A stretch of 64,000 nt of DNA from Callorhinus ursinus (Eukaryota; Chordata; Mammalia; Carnivora; Otariidae): NCBI RefSeq assembly GCF_003265705.1, contig NW_020312867.1, forward strand, positions 11,135,228-11,199,227, given 5' to 3'. Of this stretch, positions 1 to 11,859 are shown piece after piece. The notes below the pieces were generated by a model, which saw nothing but the letters and a program-made list of their open reading frames with translations, was not told where the DNA came from and made no database searches. Positions within the stretch are counted from its first letter, which is position 1. Each line of letters opens with the position of its first letter. Made by a program: the position numbers and the translations under genes.

Positions 1-660
1 TCTTCAAACCCAACCATGCATTTTAGTCTCCTGGCGTTCCTTTACACAGCTGCTGCCCCCATCTCACCAGACTGTCTGCAGGGACTAGAGCCCTCAGGAT
101 GGGGTCTTCAATCTCTCTCTACCTGCCCAAATTCTACTGCCCCTGAATCTCTTTCCTTCCACTAAGATGCTATCGCTTTGTCTTGGAGGCTCCAGCACTT
201 AGGGAAGTGGTTCTTCTGTTGCTGTTCAAGCCCACTTTCCAGGTCTTCCCTGATAATAGGGCCTCAGCCAAATCCATCAGCCTCCAGCTCAACACTTGCT
301 CCGAGGAGTCCCCTGCCTCCCAAGAGCGGCAATATGGCATCCTGTGAGGTCTTCCTAGAGACTAGCTGCAGGAGGAAGTAATGTTCCAGGACCAGCCGCA
401 GGGGGCAGTGCAGAAATACACAAACTAAGCCATATCTTTCTAGGGTCATCTTCCCTGACAGAGCGCACCTCTGGTCTGTGAAGATAGCTTGAGCCACTCC
501 TCCGGTCCCATGTTTACCTGGATTCTTCTCTCTTTATTTCTACTAAACTATGAAATCCTAATTCACTATCTGGGCTGCTTGGAAAGGCAGCAGCCCCACC
601 AGTCAGTTCTGGATATTTGAACTAAATGTGGGCCAGAAATTGTGGAGCTTTGGTACAGTG
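1..660. other. Left flank, no gene recognised
   Basis: Single-copy-like text with a possible CTCF-type core at 391-409. Short open frames on both strands have no recognisable product. Confidence 0.4.
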
Positions 661-804
661 TTACCAGATCTGAGTCAGCAAAACTTTTTTTTCTTTTTCT
701 TTCTTTTTTTTTTTTTTTGCTTGTCACATGCAAAAGTAGGAACGCTAAATATTTTAAGCAGGGAGATGAAGACAAGTGGGTTACTTCCCAGCCCCGCCCC
801 CAGC

Positions 805-1185
805 TTTATTGAGGTGTAACTGACATATAAAATTGTAAAATATTTAAAGTGTGTACAGTAATTTGATATTCATTATGAAAGGATTCTCTGCTTCTAGTTA
901 ACTAACACATCCATCACCTCACATATTTATTTATTTTTTTTGATGAGAAGACTTAAGTTCTCCTCTCTTAATTATACAATATGGTGTCAGCTATAGTCTC
1001 CATGTTTTACATTATATCCTCAGCCCTATTCATCTGAAGGCTGAAAGTCTGTGTCCTTTCCCAACTTGTCCCTCTTTCCCTTACCTCCCTAGTCCCAGAA
1101 ACAGGTGGGTTTCTAATCCTCTCTGATGCTCTTGTGTTCTAGGAAGTACTTGTTTGTATTCTATTAGAGTGTTTGGCTGTGTCTC
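805..1185. mobile_element. LINE-1 (L1M) untranslated fragment
   Basis: CTTTATTGAGGTGTAACTGA, CATATAAAATTGTAAAATAT, CTAACACATCCATCACCTCA and CCTCAGCCCTATTCATCTGA are the well-known L1M UTR phrases in order. Divergence is moderate. Confidence 0.8.
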
Positions 1186-1195
1186 TTATTTTTTT

Positions 1196-1387
1196 ATTTT
1201 TTTAAGATTTTATTTAACTATTTGAGAGAGAGAGCATGAGTGGGGAGGGGGGAGGAGCAGAGGCAGAAGGAGAAGCAGACTCCCCCGCTGAGCAGGAAGC
1301 CCAGACGTGGGGCTGGATCTCAGGACCCCGAGATCATGACCTGAGCCAAAGACAGACATTTACCCAACTTAGCCACCCAGGTGCCCC
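1196..1387 (-). mobile_element. CAN-SINE
   Basis: AAGATTTTATTTAACTATTT start, GAGCAGGAAGCCCAGACGTG, CTTAGCCACCCAGGTGCCCC end. Confidence 0.93.
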
Positions 1388-2640
1388 TGGATGTGTCTTT
1401 TAAATATGTTTTTAAATGTACCATAGATTTTTTTTCTCTGATGAATTATCTTTTTCTGAAAAGAATTATCTAACGTTGGGAAAACATTAAATCCTCCATG
1501 TTTAACCATTTGCACCACAGGGCAGGTTTCTTAAGGTATCCTGTTATTGAACCCACAGAATTTTAAATCATGTCATTTTGACCCTGAAGTTATAACTCCG
1601 AGCTCTTCTAGCTACTGAATGTGTCACCGAAATCACATAAGAAAGCTACTATGAAGCACATTCTCTATTGCATTATCAGCACCACGAAAAAAATGTTTCT
1701 ATCTCATCCTTCATTTAAAAAACACATGTGAGCACTTTCTTCTTGATACATGTGGGAGACCCTGGTCTTGGGAAGCCAAGGCACAGGCTTACTGAGGGGT
1801 CTTTTATACCTACTAGTCACATAGTTAAAGTCATGCTGGATAATCATGTAAACCAAATGCAAACCATCGCTCTCTACATTTTAAAAGAAATAATGTAGAC
1901 ATGCAGTACAGGACGCCTCCAAGAGAGTTTTGGACTTTCAAAAGCACTTTGTAAATCACCAGTAAGAATAATTAATCCATATCTTGGCCAAGGATATTCA
2001 CAGACTCTCAGACACTTCTGAAGTTGAGCACCCAACCTCTACCGACAACTGCAAGTTAACCCCATCCTTACTTAATCACCAAGGACTTCTCTGTCATATG
2101 TGTTGGGCATTTTACTCTGGTTGATATAATTGTCTCCCACAGGGGTATGGGTTAGCAGTTCTGAAATATGTATCCTGGAATTGAACAATTAACTAAATGG
2201 GTGGTGGAGAGTAGGTGCCAGGTTCCTCACCATTAGGAGTGGGAATTCACAGAGAAGCAAGAGAAGGAGGCTGGAATGATCCATGGGGTAATGGAGCAGA
2301 GTTGGAGACACGGGTATGAACTCATGTTTAGCTCAGCACAGACACAGGAAGTTACATGCAGGAACATTTATAGATATGTGTATATGCTTGGGTTAGTGTA
2401 CACGCATGTATTTCCTTTCTCTGTCCACTGAGAAGGCCTGAAAGAAACAAAATTCCAGTAGTAACCAACAGACCTAGCACCCAGGTCTTGGTTTCTAATA
2501 CCATTTTCCAGTGTAAGGAACCTGGGCTCCTTGGAGAAACGGCTGATTGTATGACAGGGGCAGAAATATACAGGAAGGGCCTGGAGCCTCTTAGAGTGCC
2601 AGGAAAGAAGGAAGGGCTACAAAACAAACAAAAAACAAGC
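1388..2640. other. Left flank, no gene or clear repeat
   Basis: AT-rich single-copy-like text. Nothing supported. Confidence 0.4.
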
Positions 2641-2659
2641 AAACCCACATTCATGGAGC

Positions 2660-3420
2660 TGTATCACAGGGACACAGGAGCGCTGGAAGAGCTCCCAATG
2701 GCCAAAATGGTGACAATTTGCGCAACGAAATAAAGTAGTATTAGATTATAATCCAAATACAATAAAATAAATACCCACGAGACCATGCTGCTATAAAATG
2801 AATGAATAAATAATATATGGGGGAGAAGAGATAAATCTCCTGGGTAGAAGAATTTCAAATAATTTCTGTAGATACTCTGCCCTTGAGGAGGCAGAACATA
2901 CTCTCCACTCCTTCTGTGTGGTGGTGCATAGTGACTTCCTTCCAAGGAGGACAGTGTAGGAAGAGAGGCAAAGCCTAACTTTACAGTGGAGGAGCTAAGT
3001 GATCAAGGTCAACAGCAACAGTGATAAATCATGTTGAGAGTATGAACTACTGATACCAAGTGAGGACAATGGTACTTTACCATTGTGGTCTTCCTCCCTA
3101 AAACTCATAGCTCAAAATTAATCATGAGAAGCCCATCAGAGAAATCCAGTAAAGGGACATTCTACAAAATATCTGCCCAGTACTCCTTAAACCTGTCAAG
3201 GCCATCAAAAACAAGAAACGTGTCAGAGATTGTCACAGCCAAGAGGAGCCTAAGGAGACATGACAACAAAATAGTGTACAATCATCAATTGTAACAGAAG
3301 AGCCATACTAATGTAAGGTGTTAATAATAGAGGACATGGGGTATGGGGTCTAAGGGAACACTCTGTACCGTCTTCCCAACTTTTCTGTAAATCTAAAACT
3401 GTTCTAAACAATAAGGTCTT
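2660..3420 (+). mobile_element. Probable L1M 3'-end fragment
   Basis: The end reads CATACTAATGTAAGGTGTTA, ATAATAGAGGACATGGGGTA, then CTGTAAATCTAAAACTGTTC. This resembles a common mammalian L1 3' end ('tttctgtaaatctaaaactgttctaaaa'). The 5' extent is uncertain. Confidence 0.55.
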
Positions 3421-4690
3421 GTTTAAAAACACAAGCAGCAGAAGAAGAGAAAGTATTTGCAGTATGTAACAGATAACAGATTACACAGGCCATATAAATA
3501 ACTTCTGTTATCAATGAGGGAAAGATAAACAAGCCAACAGAAAAAACAATGACAAAGTATGAGAAGGCAACACATAGAAGAAATGCAAGTGACCGATAAA
3601 CATAAGGAAAAAAAATGCTTGATCTCACTAACAATCACAGAAATGCACATTACATTAATTTATCAATCAGAAAAATAAAATATCAATCAGATTGTTTTCC
3701 CCCCATCAACTTAAAAAACTGGTGCTCTGTAGTCTGAGCAAGGAGATGAAAAAACAATACAAACATGTTCGAACAAAACTTATGTATTTAAATATAAACT
3801 GACATGAGTGCATTTTTTGAGAAAACTCGGAGATAAGGAAAGGTATTATCCCTTTGCCAGACTGTAATGGTAAATATGACTCAAAATGATGAGTACATAT
3901 TCAGTGGCCAATGAGAATGCGGGAAGGCACTCTGTCTCGTTCAGCCTCAGGCAAATGCGAATTGAAACTCCCATGAAACACTACTACACACCAGAGTGAC
4001 CGACCTTGCGGAATGTGGACAAGGATGTAGACCAATCAGACCTTCGAACCCAGCTGGTGGGATTGTCTCCACCCACTTTCAAAAATGCGGGTCGGCAGGA
4101 TCTCCTCAAGCTAACCATGCACCTGCTGTAAGGCCCAGCAAATCCACCTCTCAATAAATACCCCACAAACATAAGAGCTTCTGGCCACCAGATGACACAT
4201 ACCAAAGTGTTCACAAAGTTTTAGTCATGATAGCTAGACACTGGAAACAACCCAAATGTCTGTGCACGGTAGAAGGGCTAAATGGTGGGGTAGACACACA
4301 ATGGAATTCTGCTCCACAACCAAAGAGAACCAACTGTTGCCACATATGACAGGAACAAATCTCACATATATTGCTGAGCAAGAGAAATCAGGTGCAAAAA
4401 AGAAAAAAAAAAGCACATATTGTATGGTTCCATTTTTATGAAGTTCAAGGATAGGCAAAATTAATCTAAGGTGATAGAAATGAGAACCGTGGTTTCCTTT
4501 TGGGGGCAAGTGGGTGGCATTGAGATAGCCTGATAGGAGGATGGAATGTTCTCTTATCTGTAGCCAGGTGGCAGGTTATTCAGGTAGGGACATAGCTAAA
4601 AACTCATCAGTCTGGACGTTTAAGGTGTGTGCACTTTCTTATATATTAGCTCTATATCAGTAAACACATAAGTAAAAAGGAAAAAATACA
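3421..4690 (+). mobile_element. LINE-1 (L1M) ORF2 end and 3' UTR
   Basis: AGATAAACAAGCCAACAGAA, CTCAATAAATACCCCACAAA, GACACTGGAAACAACCCAAA, TGTCTGTGCACGGTAGAAGG and CAAGTGGGTGGCATTGAGAT match the end of an L1M element. No open frame of meaningful length survives. Confidence 0.8.
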
Positions 4691-4769
4691 TGAGTCTTCG
4701 AAAATGGGATAATCTACTACCAAATGGGAATCACTTAGCTGTACCCGCTGTATGGTGTGGAGGTCAGAT

Positions 4770-5190
4770 TTCAAAAGGACTCATTAAAATAGAGGAATGA
4801 TAAATACAATGTGGTCCATCTATATAAGTGGATATTATTCAGCCATAAGGGGGAATGAGAAACGGATGAATCTTGGAAAACATGATGCTGAGTGAAACAA
4901 ACCAGACACCAAAGACCCACATACTATATGATTCCATTTACATGAAATGTCCAGAACAGGCAAATCCATGGAGACGGGAAGTAGATTAGGGGTTACCAGG
5001 GGCTACCAGGAGGGAGGAATGGGGAGTGACTCTTACAGACATGGGGTTTCTTTTCGGAGTGATGAAAATGTTCTGGAGTTAGATGGTGGTTGTACTTGGG
5101 CATCTTTGTCAATGTACTAAAACCCACTGCACTGTAAAGGGTGAATTTGACAGTATGGGAATTACCTTTCCAAGGGGGGGAAAAAAAAAA
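4770..5190 (+). mobile_element. Second LINE-1 (L1M) 3' end
   Basis: GGATATTATTCAGCCATAAG, ACATGATGCTGAGTGAAACA, GATTCCATTTACATGAAATG, ATGAAAATGTTCTGGAGTTA and an A run at 5180-5190: a typical L1M 3' terminus in the same orientation as its left neighbour. Confidence 0.88.
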
Positions 5191-7048
5191 GACAGAGGCA
5201 AGGAGCTTCAGAAATCTCAGGACCTGGCAAGGAGCAGGTGCACCTGGGTCATGAGCCCGCTTCACGGGCATGTGGCCTGCGCGGCCGGCAGGGGGCCCTG
5301 TGCTCAGCTCAACACTGCTGTCGCCACCTTGAAATTCCTCATTTTTAACAACGGCCTGCGCCTTCATTTTGCACTGGGCCAGGTGAGTTAAGTGGCTTGT
5401 CCTGGGTGTTAGGAAGACTTCAACCGGAGGTCCGGAGGCGGGTGCCTGTCCTGATGGGGGAGAGACACAAGGACTCTGTCTGGGCCGAAGCACTTGGATC
5501 CTTGGATGTTGACTCCAGTGGTGGCCTTTCCACACCTGGGGCAGCCAAGAACCTGCAGAAGGAGGAACCAGAGTTGCTTTGGTCTCTGTGCCACCACAGG
5601 GGCACAGCTGGACTCTGCTCGGAATGGGGGAAAAGAAGGAGCTCCACCGTGGAGGGAGGGGGTGGCAGGGAGTCACCCCCAAACCTGGGGCTCCCATCGT
5701 GGAACATCCCTGCCTCTGTCGGGATGCTACAGAGGGGGTTCCAGCAGCAGCAAGCCAGGAAACCCCTGGCTGAACCCCGAGTCCCTCCAACTGCAGGATC
5801 TATGAAGACAGAAATACTGAAGGGCCAAGGTGGAGGTGTTAATTCCTTCTAGTGAGTTTCAAGTCAGCAACAAAACATTGAGGGGGCTCCCCAGGGCCTC
5901 AGTGGCTCCAAGCAACTCCTTTACGATGAGTGTCTCCTTCTTGGGTAATGCTGTTGATGCTAATAAGGGTAAGGTACCAGGATCCAGAAGAAGGGATGGC
6001 CCCCCCAAAGCACCCCAACCGTCTGCTGTTTCTCAAGGGCAAGGACAGGGTCTGGCATGCGGCTCCTGGCTTGCCTACTTGGGAGCTTAAGGAGCAGACA
6101 TACGGAAGACTGTTCTTTTTGTTTCAGGTTTTAATTAAATTACACAATCTCTCTTGTATCCACCCATTCTCTTCTGCACTTTACTTGCTTCTGCTGATCC
6201 ATGAGGATTTTAATTACAAGCTTAAGATGGAAAATGAAAACACATACAAATAAAATTATTTAACAACTAAAGATGCTGACTATTCTTTTCCAAGCTTCAG
6301 AAATACCAGGTAGCATTTCTTGGGTGCTCAGTATTTGCTGGGCCCTGTTCTGAGAAGTCACCATGGCTTGTTTAACCTGCACCACCTTATCAGGGCGGAC
6401 CCTCTAATTATCCCCCTTTCACAGAAGGGGAGACTGAGGCCAGGGGACTAGGCAGGATTGGTAGTAGGCAGGCAACCCAGGCTTCCAAGGCCACACTTTA
6501 ATCTCCACATCTTGTTGCCTCTTTTTAATAAACTTTAGTGCTTTTCTAATTTTCATCAACGAAGTTGGAAGATCATTTCCTGCTGTTGGGGTCTTCAGCT
6601 TAAGGTCATGGCCCTCGCTCAGGGGCAGGTGCATTCACCTGGCTCTACATCGTCACTCCCCGCCCACAGCAGGACCAAGTAGGTTGGCGTTCCTGGTCCC
6701 ACGGACCCTGCCAGAGGTTTGGAAAGCCTGGGATCTACAATCCTGCTTCCAGCTTACGGGTCACAAAAGCAGTCCCTGCTCAGTCCCATTTTCCTGTCTG
6801 TTTCTATTTACTGCATCCTCGCAGAGAAGAACGGCCAGAGCACCCGCCTCTTTCACTTAGGCATCTCAGGTTCCCATGAGACCTGGGCCCGGCCTGGCTG
6901 AGGGGTGCACTGGGCCACCTCTCCGCGAAGGGCTTGCTGCAGCTCTGAGGGGGTGCTCCTGCTGGAAGTCCAGGAGGCTATGCACCCCACGCCAACTCTC
7001 CCTCTGCCCACCTGCGGAATGGCTACTCAAGCCTGCAAATTCTGCAGA
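5191..7048. other. Left flank, mostly single copy; MIR fragment at 6305-6485
   Basis: Open frames at 4993-5790 (minus) and 5397-5852 (plus) overlap each other and have no recognised product. A reverse-strand MIR-like piece (CCCTTTCACAGAAGGGGAGA) lies at about 6305-6485. Confidence 0.4.
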
Positions 7049-7066
7049 CTCTAATTTACCAGTCTT

Positions 7067-7267
7067 TTTTTTTTTTTTTAAAGATTTTATTGATTTATTT
7101 GACACACACAGAGAGAGAGCACAGGCAGGGGGAGTGGCAGGCAGAGAGAGAGGGAGAGGCAGACTCTCACTGAGCAGGGAGCCCGATGCAGGACTTGAAC
7201 CCAGGACCCCAGGATCATGACCTGAGCCGAAGGCAGATGCTTCACCGACTGAGCCCTCCAGGCGCTC
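7067..7267 (-). mobile_element. CAN-SINE with 18-nt TSD
   Basis: Flanks CTCTAATTTACCAGTCTT (7049-7066) and CTCTAATTTGCCGGTCTT (7268-7285) match at 16 of 18. The body has GAGCAGGGAGCCCGATGCAG and ends CCTCCAGGCGCTC. Confidence 0.95.
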
Positions 7268-7866
7268 CTCTAATTTGCCGGTCTTCAGAGACCAGACCTA
7301 AGAGAAAGGAGCGTAAGGTCCACCAAAAGACAGACAAGAATGTCCATGGCCTCCTAACTGGCGATGATCCATGAGGATGAAGCAGATCAGCCGATAAGGA
7401 TGAAGAGGATCCAGAGGAAGCAGATCCAAAGGCCCGCCTGAGCCACGAGGGCTCCATTGTTCTCCACGAGGCTCAGACATGTCCACGCGGGGCACCGTGA
7501 GGGCCGGCTAAAGGAAGCCTTGGCTCCGGGTTTTGTCATCTCTTCCTGCCGATGGAAAAATAAGAGCTAGCAGGAAAGGAAACTGAACAAAGAGCCAGAG
7601 AAAAAAATCAGAGGTTCCCTGGGGAGAAGTGACGCTGGCCCGGGAGCTCATTGTGGGGGGGAGGGGGCAGCACCTGTGCCATTGTCAGGGGGATCGGCAC
7701 CTGTGCGAGAACAAGCTGCTGCCCGGGAATCTGCCTCCAGCCCTAGGAGAGCCCCGTGCCCTCCACCACCAAACCAGGGCCCAGCCTCCACATCTGACTC
7801 TCAGGACCTCAAAAGGGACCTAAAGCTGGGTTTTAAAAAACTCGACTTTTTCCATATGCATTTTTT

Positions 7867-8052
7867 AAAAAGATTTTATTTATTTATTTGACAGAGACAG
7901 TGAGAGAGGGAACACAAGCAGGGGGAGTGGCAGAGGGAGAAGCAGGCTTCCCGCGGAGCAGGGAGCCCGATGCGGGGCTCGATCCCAGGACCCTGGGATC
8001 ATGACCTGAGCCGAAGGCAGACGCTTAACCGACTGAGCCAGCCAGGCACCCC
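7867..8052 (-). mobile_element. CAN-SINE
   Basis: AAGATTTTATTTATTTATTT start, AACACAAGCAGGGGGAGTGG, GAGCAGGGAGCCCGATGCGG and AGCCAGGCACCCC end. A CATATGCATTT word occurs on both sides. Confidence 0.95.
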
Positions 8053-8409
8053 TTTTCATATGCATTTAAAACAGAACTCCTGTTAAAAAGCAAGTGTTAA
8101 CTCTGGGGAACCATGTGTATTAACATTCTTGGCCGAGAAAAAGCTTCTCAGGTGAATTAGGCACCGTCCAGGGACGGGCGCAAAGCTGGGTTTGCAACTC
8201 GGGTCAAAGATGGGTAGACAAGGATCCCGAAAGATTTCTGCCATGAAACAACATGTGAGAGGTGCTCAGGGGCCTCAAGCATACAGACGCCTAGCCCTGA
8301 TGCCACAGAGTTGGGAGGCATTGCTCAGATCTGAATGAGGGACCTCTGAAAGCCTTGCAAAGGCAAGCTCCACAGAGAGACTGTGCAGAAGCCCAGATCA
8401 CTCTGCTCC

Positions 8410-8580
8410 TCGTGCCAGCTGTGTATGGTTGACCTTGAGCAGGTCCCCCATCCCCGGGGAGTCCCCATCTCCTCATCCGCCAGGTGGGATAACGACCTCC
8501 TTGTTGGGGTCGGCGTGAGACCGTTGAGTGGTTCAGGCAGGGCCTAGAGCGTGAGAAGTGCTCAGCCAATACGAGGAACC
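8410..8580 (+). repeat. MIR SINE
   Basis: GACCTTGAGCAGGTCCCCCA, CATCTCCTCATCCGCCAGGT and TGAGAAGTGCTCAGCCAATA resemble the MIR consensus in order. Confidence 0.6.
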
Positions 8581-8784
8581 ACAGTGCTGCCATGATTTCC
8601 GCCCTCTCGTTCACATGCCACACACGTACCACACGTATCTGCATGTGGCGCTCTGCAGCGGCCTCCTACCTGACATTCCTGCTCCTACTCACACAGGAAC
8701 AAGGATGGCCTATTAAACACAGAAAGCCCCTGCTCCCTCTCTGTCTCTGTCTCTGTCTGTCTCTCTCTCTCCTTAAGACCTTTT

Positions 8785-8980
8785 TTTTTTTTAAAGATTT
8801 TATTTATTTATTTGAGAGAGAGAGAATGAGAGATAGAGAGCACGAGAGGGAAGAGGGTCAGAGGGAGAAGCAGGCTCCCTGCCGAGCAGGGAGCCCAATG
8901 CGGGACTCGATCCCGGGACTCCAGGATCATGACCTGAGCCGAAGGCAGTCGCTTAACCAACTGAGCCACCCAGGCGCCCT
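8785..8980 (-). mobile_element. CAN-SINE with 16-nt TSD
   Basis: CTCCTTAAGACCTTTT at 8769-8784 and 8981-8996. The body has GAGCAGGGAGCCCAATGCGG and ends CACCCAGGCGCCCT. Confidence 0.95.
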
Positions 8981-8996
8981 CTCCTTAAGACCTTTT

Positions 8997-9930
8997 AAAA
9001 ACTTCCCATTGTATTGAGAATAAAGTCCAAACTCCTTATGCTGGCCTCAAAAGCTCTGCACCTCTCTCTCACTGCATCTTGGCCCCTTTTCCCTGACTAA
9101 CTCTGTTTCAGCCATCCAGGCCTTCTGTCAGTTCCAGAAACACAAGTTCTCTCCAGCCTCAGGACCTTGTCTGTTTTTTCTCCACTCCCTTTGCTGTGTG
9201 GAAAGCTCCAGCTTACCCTTCAGGCCTCAGCCTAAGCGGCGGCCCTTCACCACACGTTCCCAGGCCATCCCTCCAGGAACAGGTTCCTTCTGCGCATCCT
9301 CATCTATCCCAGCTCATTACTCCCTTCAAAGCACCTGTATCATCCAGCTATGGCTGTGTCACAAGCCACCTCTAAACTCCATGGCTTCAAAGCAGACTCC
9401 TGCGGGTTGGCTGGGGTTCAACCGCAAGGCTGGGCTCAGCTGGACAGCTGTGCTCCTCCTGGGAGGGCTGTGAATCAGCTGGGGGCGGCTCCGCTCCACG
9501 TGTCTCTCATCCTCCTACTGGGACTAGACACGGCACATTTTCTGGTGGCTGGGGCAGAGGGACAACAGAGCAAGCAGAAAGGTGGGACATCTCTTTAGAC
9601 CTCAACTCAACTCAGACACACTGTCACTTCTACCCACATTCCATGGGGCAAAGAAAGTCTTGTGATTAATCCCAATGTCAAGGAGTGAAGTGTCCTCCAC
9701 CCATAAGGAGGCCAGGCAGGCACGCAGATGCAGGGAGGGAAGAGAAATCAAGGCAGTCATTCGACTGCCACCATCTGCGATTTGTGATTGATATCCTTGT
9801 TCCTCCCTTCTCCACTGGAGTGCAATCTCAGAGGAAGCAAGGAACTTGTCTATCTTATGTATCTTTACCCGGTCTCTCCAGCACCTAGGACAGTGTCTGG
9901 CAGGTGATGGATGGTCAACCAGTCCTTTAT
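8997..9930 (+). repeat. LINE-2 (L2) 3' end, interrupted
   Basis: Left part 8997-9335: AATAAAGTCCAAACTCCTTA, CAGCCTCAGGACCTTGTCTG, CTTACCCTTCAGGCCTCAGC. Right part 9785-9930: GCAAGGAACTTGTCTATCTT, TCTCCAGCACCTAGGACAGT, GTCTGGCAGG. These are the ordered pieces of L2. Another repeat (9340-9780) sits between them. Confidence 0.75.
9340..9780 (+). repeat. Old interspersed repeat inserted in L2, family unsure
   Basis: CTGCGGGTTGGCTGGGGTTC, GGCTGGGCTCAGCTGGACAG, TACCCACATTCCATGGGGCA and AAAGAAAGTCTTGTGATTAA recall a common mammalian LTR/DNA repeat ('gggctgggctcagctgggc', 'cacattctattggtcaaagcaagtcac'). Confidence 0.5.
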
Positions 9931-10778
9931 TATGCATCTGAATAGACCACAAGTCCTTGTTGAAGTCCAAGCAATGGTCTGCAAAGCCGTCCTGACAGGT
10001 GGATTTCCAGAGATGGCTTCTGTGGGAGATTGACTTGAACACAGACACATTTTTGCTTAACAACGGAGACTTTTGTTAATCACATGCAGTTCCATACCTA
10101 CTTGTTAGCAATTGGTGTGGACATGGCCTGAGAATTACAACAGCCACGCTATGGCCCGGAATGCCAGAAAAAGCCCAAGAAAATGGCCCTGACCAGGACA
10201 AAGACCATGCAAGGCCTTCTCTGCCCCAGACAGAGCAGAACTGAGAAAGTTCAGAGCAGGACCCGGCCCCAAACTCCCCTGGCCTCAAACCTGCTTACCC
10301 TTCAGAGAAGGGAGTGGGCCGAAGGTAGTCAGAGGGTAAGTGACAAAGGCTGATGGTGGTGCTCTCCTTGTGCCTCCAAGGAGAGTGGGGCAGACAAGAA
10401 GTTAAGCTGTCGTGGAAAGCACCTAGGAACATGAAAAACAGCAGCCTTGGCAGTCAGGAGGCCCAGCTCAGCCAGTGAGCACCCTGAGTAACTCCGGCTT
10501 CAGAGTTTGGAGCACTAACCGTTACACCATCAAACCACCAAACACTGTGTAACTCCGAACAGGGCTGCTGAGCTAATCAAGGGAGATGTGCAGGGCGAAG
10601 CGCACACCTCTGCAGCACGTCTCATGTCCAGGTTTGCAAGCAGTAGTCCCCGAGCTTTTCTTAGGGGACACTACCCAGTGAGCATTTGTAATACACTTAA
10701 TATTCTTATTTGTAAAGTATATAAATGTACTTTCAAGTACCATTAATTTTAGTGACCCATCTTCTGGACATTTGCATT
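9931..10778. other. Left flank, nothing recognised
   Basis: No repeat or exon could be matched with confidence. Confidence 0.35.
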
Positions 10779-10793
10779 CTTCATATTATCCTT

Positions 10794-11177
10794 TTTTAAA
10801 AGATTTATTTATTGGGGCACCTGGGTGGCTCAGTCGGTTAAGCGGCTGGCTTCAGCTCCGGTTGTGATCTCAGGGTCCTGGGATCAAGCCCCTCCTCGGG
10901 CTCCCTGCTCAGCGGGGAGCCTGCTTCTCCCTCTCTTCCTAGCTTATGCTCTCTCTCTCACTATCTCTGTCAAATAAATAAATAATCTTTGAAAATTTTA
11001 TTTATTTATTTATTTATTTTAAGTGGGGGAGGAGGGACAGAGGGAGAGAGAGAATCTTAAGCAGGCTCCACATTGAGCACAGAGCCCACACGGGGCTCAA
11101 TCCCACCACCCTGAGATCATGACCTGAGCCAAAACCAGGAGTCGGACAGTCAACGGACCGAGCCACCCAGGCGCCCC
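10794..11177 (-). mobile_element. CAN-SINE carrying a second, opposite CAN-SINE in its tail
   Basis: The whole block is bounded by CTTCATATTATC at 10779-10790 and 11178-11189. The minus-strand outer element runs to GGCGCCCC at 11177. Its A/T tail is interrupted at about 10814-10988 by a plus-strand SINE. Confidence 0.92.
10814..10988 (+). mobile_element. Inner CAN-SINE inserted into another SINE's tail
   Basis: GGGGCACCTGGGTGGCTCAG head, CTGCTCAGCGGGGAGCCTGC, tail CAAATAAATAAATAATC. Confidence 0.92.
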
Positions 11178-11264
11178 CTTCATATTATCTTTGATCTGTG
11201 TTTTTTGCCCTTAGGATTTTTGTGAGGACTTTAGTCTAAGAAAAACTAAGAAGTAGTAGTTGTT

Positions 11265-11430
11265 GCCACTTATGCAGTCCCCACCCAGCCGCTTTTCTAA
11301 GTGTTTTGAAGGCATTCAATCCCTGCAGTCGCCCCATTAAACAGATGAAATGGAGGTGAGCAGAGAGCAGTCAAGAGCTCATGATGGTGGAACAGGGTTT
11401 GAACCGGAGCCACCTGGCGCAGAAAGCGTC
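11265..11430 (-). repeat. MIR SINE, diverged
   Basis: CATTAAACAGATGAAATGGA, CAGTCAAGAGCTCATGATGG and AACAGGGTTTGAACCGGAGC fit a reverse-strand MIR. Confidence 0.5.
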
Positions 11431-11717
11431 AAAACGCACCAGGGATGGGTCAAAATCGTTATGAACCAGACGCTGAGCCCAGGCTCACCAGCAGCCCTCC
11501 ACAGGGTACCCCTTCCCCTTTTATTTTATGCAAAGGGATACAGGGCTGACACAGAAGCTACGGAAGGGCGCCAAGGTCAAAAAGTTGCTATTTTTAAGAT
11601 TAAAAAAAATTCAATTATTGCAGTTAAAATAGAGTTTGTGGTGTTTTCTTTCCCGGCCCCGCTTTGGCGGCCGCGGCTCGGAAGAGGTGGGAGAGTGAGA
11701 GTAGCACAGCATCTGGA

Positions 11718-11732
11718 CCACCAGGGGGCGCC
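11718..11732 (+). promoter_or_regulatory. CTCF-type binding motif
   Basis: CCACCAGGGGGCGCC, preceded by TGGA, is a near-perfect match to the vertebrate CTCF core (CCASYAGRKGGCRS). It lies about 12 kb beyond the RASSF2 poly(A) site in a locally GC-rich patch (11650-11780). Occupancy is not shown by sequence. Confidence 0.7.
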
Positions 11733-11859
11733 CCAAAACCACTGACCCCTATGGGCGCGGTGGAACTTGCCCGCAGCGCAGGCAACCTGAAAGCCCAGAT
11801 GAGGATTTCTGCAGAGTTCACTTTTCACATGCTCATCAACCCTCAGGCTCACCCAATGT

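Noticed and set aside
4993..5790. 265-codon minus-strand open frame, the longest in the window
   Set aside because: It overlaps several open frames on both strands and begins in an L1 3' end. Its composition is proline/serine-rich from GC-biased text, and no domain is recognised. Treated as chance.
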